Source: an uncultured Clostridiaceae bacterium (GTDB lineage Bacteria; Bacillota; Clostridia; Lachnospirales; Lachnospiraceae). From it: 6,285 bases of DNA. The position numbers and the translations under genes are program-made. Shown here in pieces: positions 1 to 4,762 of the stretch. A model generated the notes under the pieces. That model searched no databases, was not told the origin of the DNA, and saw only the letters and a program-made list of their open reading frames with translations. The DNA lies in the NCBI GenBank assembly GCA_949948825.1, contig CATLIJ010000157.1, positions 1 through 6,285 of the forward strand, read 5' to 3'. Within the stretch, counting starts at the first letter, position 1. Every line of letters begins with the position of its first letter.

Positions 1-1
1 C

Positions 2-30
2 TTGCCAAAACCTCCCGCCTATGTTATAAT
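2..30 (+). promoter_or_regulatory. Promoter of the tRNA-Leu gene
   Basis: A TTGCCA -35 box (2-7) and a perfect TATAAT -10 box (25-30) are separated by 17 bp. A TG one base upstream of the -10 (22-23) makes it an extended -10. The predicted start of transcription falls a few bases downstream, about 10-13 bases before the tRNA 5' end. This is a strong housekeeping-sigma promoter, as expected for a stable RNA. Confidence 0.85.
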
Positions 31-49
31 ACTCTCGTTGTGGAAGTTG

Positions 50-132
50 GCCGGCGTGGCGGAATGGCAGACGCATCAGACTCAAAATCTGACGGGGGCA
101 ACCTCGTGCCGGTTCGAGTCCGGCTGCCGGCA
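50..132 (+). tRNA. tRNA-Leu (anticodon CAA)
   Basis: The 83-nt sequence folds as a class II tRNA. The acceptor stem is GCCGGCG (50-56) with TGCCGGC (125-131), followed by discriminator A132. The anticodon stem is TCAGA/TCTGA around the loop CTCAAAA (81-87), with anticodon CAA at 83-85, which reads UUG leucine codons. A long variable arm follows, as is typical of leucine tRNAs. The T arm is GCCGG-TTCGAGT-CCGGC. The 3' CCA is not encoded (A132 is followed by TCC), so it must be added by tRNA nucleotidyltransferase. It is a single-tRNA unit with its own promoter and terminator. Confidence 0.97.
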
Positions 133-146
133 TCCTTGGCAGGGGC

Positions 147-190
147 AAAAAGCTGTGAATTTTCTTAGAGAAGATTCACAGCTTTTTCTT
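147..190 (+). terminator. Intrinsic terminator after tRNA-Leu
   Basis: A 10-bp stem, AGCTGTGAAT (151-160) with ATTCACAGCT (174-183), is flanked by A-rich sequence on the left and a T-rich tract (183-192) on the right. The loop can form a further short CTT/AAG stem. It lies 18 nt after the tRNA 3' end and ends the tRNA transcript. Confidence 0.88.
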
Positions 191-213
191 TTGTTAAAAA
201 ACTTTTAAAGAAA

Positions 214-247
214 TTGACTATCCTTTTTTGACAAAATCCGCTATAAT
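214..247 (+). promoter_or_regulatory. Probable promoter of the lipoprotein gene
   Basis: A perfect TATAAT (242-247) is the likely -10 box, about 40 nt before the start codon. Two TTGAC-type hexamers lie upstream, TTGACT (214-219) and TTGACA (228-233). Neither sits at the standard 16-18 bp distance: they are 22 and 8 bp away. The -10 is therefore convincing and the -35 assignment is uncertain. Confidence 0.5.
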
Positions 248-285
248 AAGACTAACACACATGAAATAAAAAGGAGGAACCTCAA

Positions 286-1146
286 ATGATGAGACATCAT
301 TTTCACCCCCATAAAAAGACCGCTCTGTGCGCTCTGGCCTTTTCCACTGCCCTTCTGGCTGTCGGCTGCAAAAAGTCACCGGAAAAGATTGACCTGACCA
401 GCACCCACACTACGGTCGCCGAAGAAACCATGGCCCCCACGGAAGCTTCCACTGAGACAGAAGCCGCCACATCAGAAGCCTCAGAATCCGCAGACGCTTC
501 CAGCAATCAAAATGCCGGCGCCAAGAAAATCTCAACCAAAACCAACACCTATTATTCTGGCAAGGTCTCTATTACCTATCCCCATGTGATGAACCTGTCA
601 GATATGCAGAAAACCGAAGCCATTGACGCACTGCTGAAGAAAAATGCCCTGTCTGTGCTGGATGCCTGGGGCATTCAGGCTGAAGAAGACACAGTAAACA
701 TATCCTGTCAGGTATTGTCTGCAGACCGCAACCGAATCACTGTGGTCTACACTGGCTCCTATCAGAAAAAAGATGCAGGAGAACCCACCTATGTAATGTA
801 TACCAACACCATTGATGTGGACAATGTATCCGATATTGGTTTTGACCGCTTTGCCGACCCCTATACCATGGCCGGGTATGTTCTGTCCGGAGACTGCACC
901 TTCTACGCTCCCACAGCAGAACAGAAAAATCTGTCCCCCAACCTTCAGGAGGAATGGATGAAAGTAAAAAATGAAACCAGTCTGGAGACTTACACAGACA
1001 TGTTTACCAATGCAGACTTCCCGGTAAACGGAGCATTTCCCCAGTCCTTCAGCTATGAGCACCAGGGCGTGATCTATTTCTCTGTCCCCATGCCTCATAA
1101 CCTGGGAGATTATGCGATTGTTATCTATGCACCTGACTCCAAATAA
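286..1146 (+). CDS. Putative secreted lipoprotein with acidic low-complexity linker, function unknown
   Basis: The gene encodes a 286-residue protein. The N-terminus has a basic, His/Lys-rich stretch, a hydrophobic core (about residues 13-26) and a lipobox-like A-V-G-C with the modifiable cysteine at residue 28. This indicates export and lipid anchoring on the outer face of the membrane. Residues 29-85 form a Thr/Glu/Ala/Ser-rich low-complexity tether typical of Gram-positive lipoproteins. Residues from about 86 to 284 look like one folded alpha/beta domain with many aromatic beta strands. The pattern is loosely reminiscent of the DUF4163/DUF3298 (RsiV/PdaC-like) family, but I cannot confirm that without a profile search. 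The start is ATG 286, 8 nt after the strong AAGGAGG at 271-277; the adjacent ATG at 289 is a possible alternative. It appears monocistronic, bounded by the tRNA terminator and a downstream hairpin. No enzymatic motif is recognised. Confidence 0.85.
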   Translation: MMRHHFHPHKKTALCALAFSTALLAVGCKKSPEKIDLTSTHTTVAEETMAPTEASTETEAATSEASESADASSNQNAGAKKISTKTNTYYSGKVSITYPHVMNLSDMQKTEAIDALLKKNALSVLDAWGIQAEEDTVNISCQVLSADRNRITVVYTGSYQKKDAGEPTYVMYTNTIDVDNVSDIGFDRFADPYTMAGYVLSGDCTFYAPTAEQKNLSPNLQEEWMKVKNETSLETYTDMFTNADFPVNGAFPQSFSYEHQGVIYFSVPMPHNLGDYAIVIYAPDSK

Positions 1147-1214
1147 TCATAACCGTTCACACGGCGGACACACCAACAGAGAGCTCCTTTCTCCTTGTGT
1201 GCTCCAGCCGCAGC

Positions 1215-1256
1215 AAAAATCCCGGTCCATTTTCTCTTTTATGGACCGGGATTTTT
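1215..1256. terminator. Bidirectional intrinsic terminator between convergent genes
   Basis: A perfect 16-bp inverted repeat (1215-1230 with 1241-1256) surrounds a 10-nt pyrimidine-rich loop. The arms carry AAAAA on the left outer side and TTTTT on the right outer side, so each strand ends its GC-rich stem with a U run. It lies about 70 bp after the lipoprotein stop and about 55 bp after the SGNH gene stop on the other strand. It can therefore serve both convergent units. Confidence 0.92.
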
Positions 1257-1310
1257 CTGCTCCCATCTATACTGTATCAAAATCCTCGTTACTGTTCACG
1301 AGGGGCATCT

Positions 1311-2615
1311 TCATTTCCTGCGGTTCACCCCTTCCTCCCACACAAATCCCCCGCTGTCTGCCACTGACCCCATATCTTCCTTTTTATGTACCACACAATA
1401 TAGATCATACTCCCCCTCTTTGCCGTCAGAAGGAAGAAGCTTATCCCCCTCCTCCACAACCATAACCTCATTTTTCCCATCCTTCAGGCGCTCAATCAGC
1501 TTTGCAATCTGCACATCCTCTAATAGCTTTCTTTTCACCTGAACCACAGATATGAGATCCGGGTCCTGAAGGCTCATCAGGTAAATCTTTGCCTGCGTAA
1601 TATCCTTTAAGCGCTTTGCCCGGTAATCAATAAATTCCTCATATTCCTTCTCCCACTCTCCAGCCTCAGCCTCCTGCCTTTTGTCCTTCACTCCAAGGTC
1701 CCAAAGCAGTTTTCCCACCTCCCTGGTCATTTTCCTCATTCCCACTGGGTTCAAATGTCCCTGATCAAAAAAGTCAATGTCAAAATCCAGCCCTATATCC
1801 TCATTCATATAATTTACATAGCACAGCTGATTTTCCTTGGCATATTCATAAAAAGAATTGGCCTCCCGCTGCCAGTCCGGACTGTAAGAATAAGGAATGT
1901 GAATCAGCACCAGAGTAATCCCACAGGACTCGCACAGGCTTTTGATTTTGTCTACATAAGAAAGCTTCTCCCCCTGAATCTCCTTCTTGTCCTCTGGATT
2001 CCGGACAATTTCACTGTTTGGATAAGCCACCCCATAGCGCAGCTCCACCCCGTAAAGCTGGTTAATATTTGGCTCAAAATCATTTTTCTTCAACTCGCTC
2101 CAGCGGCTGTGATACAACGAAAAGGGCATCATCAGCTCCATGCTTTTCCCGTCCTCTGCCAGCTCTTTTGCCATCTCTTTCTTTGTGCCGCTTAAAGCAA
2201 AGCTGTCCCACGCATTATGAAGATTGGAGGTTCCCTCTCCGTCTGCATACACATCCAAAACTACCATCTTGGGCAGATTCCTGCCCTCCTTCTGAAGCCT
2301 CTCCAAAGCCTCCTTTAACAGAAAATACCCGCTTTTTACATAATTGCCATGCATAGACAGATTAAAGCTGGCAATTCCGTAATCCCGAAACAAATCTAAT
2401 GGCGACACTCCGTTTATCACATGGGAGGACCCGACAAACAGAACATCAAACTGTTTGTCTGTTTGAAAATACTGCTCATATTTTTGTATGCTTTGCTTGT
2501 TGGCAAGCAGCTTATTGCAATAAAACAATCCCCCTGCAAACAGCAGCACAGCCATTCCGGCAGACAATCCCTGCCTCCAGCCTTCCCATACCCGCTTCCT
2601 GCCCTTTTCCGGCAA
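1311..2615 (-). CDS. Membrane-anchored SGNH-hydrolase-like protein, partner of the MBOAT acyltransferase
   Basis: As called, the gene encodes 434 residues from a TTG start. A single hydrophobic segment (about 17-32) acts as a signal anchor and places the rest outside the membrane. A G-S-S-H motif at 62-65 follows a beta strand and carries the likely nucleophile Ser64. A D-Q-G-H motif at 284-287 supplies Asp284 and His287, completing the SGNH triad in the style of DltD/AlgJ/AlgX-type proteins. Such proteins work with MBOAT acyltransferases to move acyl groups onto extracytoplasmic polymers. Residues from about 312 to 434 form a charged extension beyond the catalytic fold: a helical, Glu/Lys-rich part and then a possible small beta domain. 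The gene follows the MBOAT gene by 115 bp with no terminator between, so it is probably co-transcribed. The start is doubtful: TTG 2615 has only a weak ribosome binding site, and a better-placed ATG at 2658 is out of frame. The natural acceptor is unknown; acetyl transfer is inferred. Confidence 0.87.
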   Translation of the reverse strand: MPEKGRKRVWEGWRQGLSAGMAVLLFAGGLFYCNKLLANKQSIQKYEQYFQTDKQFDVLFVGSSHVINGVSPLDLFRDYGIASFNLSMHGNYVKSGYFLLKEALERLQKEGRNLPKMVVLDVYADGEGTSNLHNAWDSFALSGTKKEMAKELAEDGKSMELMMPFSLYHSRWSELKKNDFEPNINQLYGVELRYGVAYPNSEIVRNPEDKKEIQGEKLSYVDKIKSLCESCGITLVLIHIPYSYSPDWQREANSFYEYAKENQLCYVNYMNEDIGLDFDIDFFDQGHLNPVGMRKMTREVGKLLWDLGVKDKRQEAEAGEWEKEYEEFIDYRAKRLKDITQAKIYLMSLQDPDLISVVQVKRKLLEDVQIAKLIERLKDGKNEVMVVEEGDKLLPSDGKEGEYDLYCVVHKKEDMGSVADSGGFVWEEGVNRRK

Positions 2616-2670
2616 AATCCCGTCTTCTCTAATCTGGTATTTTACTCTCCTCTCTCATCCTTTCCTTTCA
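2616..2670 (-). other. Possible frameshifted 5' end of the SGNH gene
   Basis: On the minus strand, an ATG at 2658-2656 is preceded by a good Shine-Dalgarno (AAAGGAAAGG, ending directly before the ATG). Its frame runs only nine codons to a TAG. If one A of the A4 run (T4 at 2640-2643 on the given strand) is removed, this ATG reads straight into the long SGNH frame. It would then add about 14 residues starting MREESKYQIREDG, for about 448 residues in total. The long frame itself is open upstream of TTG 2615 for ten codons with no ATG, GTG or TTG. The sequence cannot decide between a real mutation, a sequencing error and genuine TTG initiation. Confidence 0.5.
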
Positions 2671-2730
2671 AGTCTCTGGCTTTCTTTGTGAAGCTTTCGC
2701 CCTTTCCCTGCAAAGCTCCCGCCCAGCCAT

Positions 2731-4191
2731 TTAAAACTGAAAATAAATAAAACTTTTGGCATCATAAGTGCCGCCCCATATGCCAAAAATCAGAACAAAC
2801 AGCGCCCCGCCTGCAAACACAAGCCACCGAAACCAAAAATCCTGCTCCAGAACTCTTTTCCGTATACAGATGCCTCGGCTTTTCCCATAATCCGCTGCCA
2901 TCAACACTCCAATGGAAAAAACCAAAAGATAAAAATTCTTCCGGTTCAGCCCGCACTGGAACAGGCTCTCATCCACCAGAATCCAGGGATTCCATCCAGT
3001 CACCACCCTCTTCAGCACGGAAAAAGAACTTCTCAAGCCTTTGATCCGGAAGAAAAACCAGGTGAAATCCACCAGGAAAAATGTGACCAGGACACTGAAA
3101 AGCTTGTGGGAAAATCCGTTTTCCCGGATACAGAAAAGCTCTCTGATCCATTTTCTCAGCCCTTTTGTCATCCTTTCCATCACCTGAAAAAAGCCGTTTA
3201 ACCCGCCCCACACAATATAAGTCCAGGCTGCTCCGTGCCAGAGGCCGCTGATCAAAAAGACTGCCATCAGATTCCAGCAGGTTCTCATTTGTCCCTTCCG
3301 GGAACCGCCCAGGGGAAAATAAAGATAATCCCGAAACCAGCTGCTAAGAGAAATATGCCATCTGCGCCAAAACTCTCCCACAGATTTTGAAAAATAAGGG
3401 GCATGGAAATTATCCATCAGCTCCAGGCCGAGAATCCGGGCGCTTCCCATGGCAATGATGGAATATCCGGAGAAATCACAATAAATCTGAAAAGCAAAAA
3501 ACACACATGCAGCCACTATGTACAATCCCCCATACTTTCCCGTATCCCCAAACACAGTATCTACAAATAATGCGGCCCGATCTGCAATCACCAGCTTTAG
3601 GAAAAATCCCCACAGCATCAAAAGCAGCCCTTCTCTCATTCGGTCATAGGAAAAAGGATAGGTTTTATTTAATTGCTTTAGCAAATTTCTGCTCCGCTCA
3701 ATGGGTCCTGCCACCAGCTGAGGGAAAAACGCCACGAACAATGCGTACTTAAGAAAATTTTTCTCCGCAGAAATTTCCCCCCGATACACATCTATGGTAT
3801 AACCCACTGCCTGAAAAGTAAAAAAAGAAATGCCCACTGGAAGCAGAATATCAAAACTTCGGTCCCTTAAGGGGATTCTTGCCATTTTACATAAAAGAGC
3901 CAGATTGTTCCAGGCAAACTGAGCATATTTAAAATAAAACAGAATCCCAAAATTGACTGCCACAGTAAGAAGCAGAATCCATCCCTTTCTGTGCCTTTCC
4001 AGAATCCGGGAGCCAGCATAAGTGACGATTGTGGTAAAAAGCAAAAGCACAATATATCTGGCATTCCATCCCATATAAAAATAGTAGCTGGCCCCAAGCA
4101 GCCACAGATTTTTTAACTTTTTAGGCAGCAAAAAATATGCCAGAACCACAACCGGATAAAAAATCAGATATTGCCAACTATTAAACAGCAT
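2731..4191 (-). CDS. MBOAT-family membrane O-acyltransferase (AlgI/DltB-like)
   Basis: The gene encodes a 486-residue polytopic membrane protein with roughly 10-12 hydrophobic segments. Motifs in order are P118-V-G-I-S-F-F-T-F-Q, a Q158-L-V-A-G-P-I segment, Y237-C-D-F-S-G-Y, the F274-W-R-R-W-H279-I-S-L-S block with conserved His279, F-P-L-G-G (292-296), and G-L-W-H319-G with the presumed catalytic His319. It ends F-I-Y-F-Q-F. These are hallmarks of the AlgI/DltB/PatA branch of MBOAT proteins, and the length is normal for the family. Such enzymes take an acyl group from a cytoplasmic donor across the membrane and pass it, with an SGNH partner, to a polymer outside; the donor and acceptor here are not identifiable. 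I chose ATG 4191 because GAGAGG lies 5 nt upstream. An in-frame GTG at 4197 overlaps that ribosome binding site. It is the first gene of a minus-strand operon with the SGNH gene, and is divergent from an XRE regulator. No dlt genes (dltA, dltC) are adjacent, so D-alanylation is not implied. Confidence 0.94.
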   Translation of the reverse strand: MLFNSWQYLIFYPVVVLAYFLLPKKLKNLWLLGASYYFYMGWNARYIVLLLFTTIVTYAGSRILERHRKGWILLLTVAVNFGILFYFKYAQFAWNNLALLCKMARIPLRDRSFDILLPVGISFFTFQAVGYTIDVYRGEISAEKNFLKYALFVAFFPQLVAGPIERSRNLLKQLNKTYPFSYDRMREGLLLMLWGFFLKLVIADRAALFVDTVFGDTGKYGGLYIVAACVFFAFQIYCDFSGYSIIAMGSARILGLELMDNFHAPYFSKSVGEFWRRWHISLSSWFRDYLYFPLGGSRKGQMRTCWNLMAVFLISGLWHGAAWTYIVWGGLNGFFQVMERMTKGLRKWIRELFCIRENGFSHKLFSVLVTFFLVDFTWFFFRIKGLRSSFSVLKRVVTGWNPWILVDESLFQCGLNRKNFYLLVFSIGVLMAADYGKSRGICIRKRVLEQDFWFRWLVFAGGALFVLIFGIWGGTYDAKSFIYFQF

Positions 4192-4196
4192 ACACA

Positions 4197-4202
4197 CCTC
4201 TC
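4197..4202 (-). promoter_or_regulatory. Ribosome binding site deciding the MBOAT start
   Basis: GAGAGG (4202 to 4197 on the minus strand) lies 5 nt before ATG 4191. The in-frame GTG at 4197 overlaps the last base of this site and so is unlikely to be the start. Confidence 0.7.
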
Positions 4203-4218
4203 ATGGATTTTTGATGCT

Positions 4219-4247
4219 ATCTTATCACTTTGATTCACTTTTTTCAA
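4219..4247 (-). promoter_or_regulatory. Probable promoter of the MBOAT-SGNH operon
   Basis: On the minus strand, TTGAAA (4247-4242) and TAAGAT (4224-4219) are separated by exactly 17 bp. The predicted start near 4212 gives a leader of about 20 nt before ATG 4191, just enough for the GAGAGG ribosome binding site. The -35 box lies 9 bp from the palindrome at 4257-4269, so a bound regulator could help or block RNA polymerase. Confidence 0.6.
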
Positions 4248-4250
4248 GTA

Positions 4251-4279
4251 TTTTTATCGCTTATAGCGAATATTATAAT
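4251..4279 (+). promoter_or_regulatory. Probable promoter of the XRE regulator gene
   Basis: A perfect TATAAT (4274-4279) is the likely -10 box. At 17 bp spacing the -35 would be the weak TTTTTA (4251-4256). The palindrome at 4257-4269 fills most of the spacer, the classical position for autorepression. A second candidate further down is TTCAAA (4291-4296) with TAAAAT (4314-4319), also at 17 bp. Which is used cannot be decided from sequence. Confidence 0.5.
4257..4269. promoter_or_regulatory. Palindromic operator candidate
   Basis: TCGCT-TAT-AGCGA is a perfect inverted repeat with 5-bp arms and a 3-bp centre. It is a GC-containing island in an otherwise AT-rich 169-bp divergent intergenic region. 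It lies between the opposing promoters, 9 bp from the operon -35 and 4 bp from the regulator -10. Short palindromes of this kind are typical XRE/Cro-type operators. The neighbouring XRE protein is the obvious candidate ligand, which is inference from position. A looser repeat, CTTATA (4260-4265) with TATAAG (4281-4286), overlaps it. Confidence 0.6.
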
Positions 4280-4345
4280 GTATAAGTGTGTTCAAATCAC
4301 GGAAATAAAGGCATAAAATAGAGATGTTCCGTTTAACTATGAATG

Positions 4346-4353
4346 AAAAGGAG
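4346..4353 (+). promoter_or_regulatory. Ribosome binding site deciding the XRE start
   Basis: AAAAGGAG ends 7 nt before TTG 4361. It lies inside the reading frame that would begin at ATG 4343, and that ATG has no Shine-Dalgarno upstream. The TTG is therefore the more likely start. Confidence 0.75.
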
Positions 4354-4360
4354 TGTTTCA

Positions 4361-4708
4361 TTGAATCAGGACCACAACAGATATGACATTGGACAAAGAA
4401 TCCGAAGCTTTCGCCTCTCCAAGAATCTCACCCAGGCAGAACTGGCAGAAAGTCTGGATGTCTCCACCAACTATATATCAGAAATTGAAAACGGAAAAAA
4501 AGGGATGTCTCAGGATACCTTATGCAGGTTATGCCTTACTTACCATCTCTCTGCCGATTTTTTGCTTTTTGGAAAATGTGAGGAGGAGGTTTCCAGGCAG
4601 TCTCTTTTTGAATCCCTGTCCTCCATTCCCGCTGACACGATTCCTGTGGTCATCGAATATCTGGAAGCTTCTCTGAAAATCAGAAAATTAGAAAAAAACA
4701 GCATCTGA
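4361..4708 (+). CDS. XRE-family helix-turn-helix transcriptional regulator
   Basis: The gene encodes a 115-residue cytoplasmic DNA-binding protein. Residues from about 9 to 66 form a classical HTH_3 / Cro-C1 domain: I10-G-x-R-I-R opening helix, T24-Q-A-E-L-A turn helix, recognition helix around S35-T-N-Y-I-S-E-I-E-N-G, and a closing helix ending near the D66-F-L-L-F-G segment. The C-terminal 45 residues are helical and charged with no recognised ligand or protease domain; they may serve in dimerisation. The start is TTG 4361, supported by its ribosome binding site; an upstream in-frame ATG (4343) would add six residues but lacks one. The gene is divergent from the MBOAT-SGNH operon, with a palindrome in the shared region. 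It probably represses itself and may control the operon. Its stop codon lies inside the downstream terminator stem. Confidence 0.93.
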   Translation: MNQDHNRYDIGQRIRSFRLSKNLTQAELAESLDVSTNYISEIENGKKGMSQDTLCRLCLTYHLSADFLLFGKCEEEVSRQSLFESLSSIPADTIPVVIEYLEASLKIRKLEKNSI

Positions 4709-4731
4709 ACAAAAGTTCAGATGCTGTTTTT
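4694..4731. terminator. Bidirectional intrinsic terminator between XRE and chemoreceptor genes
   Basis: A perfect 17-bp inverted repeat (4694-4710 with 4715-4731) surrounds an AAAA tetraloop, with an A run on one outer side and a T run on the other. It works as a U-tailed hairpin in both directions. The XRE stop codon (4706-4708) lies in the left arm. The chemoreceptor stop is about 30 bp away on the opposite strand. Confidence 0.93.
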
Positions 4732-4762
4732 GCTGCAGTTTGCTGTTTTTGTTGCGGTTCCA

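Noticed and set aside
50..132. The tRNA-Leu 3' end as an integration site for a mobile element.
   Set aside because: No integrase, no repeat of the tRNA 3' end further along, and no phage or conjugation genes are seen in the window.
2..208. A 68-codon plus-strand open frame across the tRNA region.
   Set aside because: It overlaps the promoter, the whole tRNA-Leu and its terminator, has no ribosome binding site, and reads as non-protein sequence.
598..1098. Long antisense frames opposite the lipoprotein, MBOAT, SGNH and chemoreceptor genes.
   Set aside because: They lie fully inside well-supported genes, lack ribosome binding sites, and have no recognisable domains.
2668..2730. A 20-codon minus-strand frame whose ATG directly follows the MBOAT stop (TAAATG) and which ends just before the SGNH gene.
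   Set aside because: It has no proper ribosome binding site and no recognisable peptide character. It is most likely chance in the intergenic gap. An imperfect AGCTTT/AAAGCT hairpin in the same gap has no U tract and is not a terminator.
4343..4360. ATG 4343 as the start of the XRE regulator.
   Set aside because: There is no Shine-Dalgarno upstream, and the AAAAGGAG that serves TTG 4361 would lie inside the coding sequence.
4723..4756. A short direct repeat, GCTGTTTTTGCTGCA (4723-4737) and GCTGTTTTTGTTGCG (4742-4756).
   Set aside because: It is an imperfect duplication of T-rich terminator-flanking sequence between convergent genes. Nothing links it to a function.
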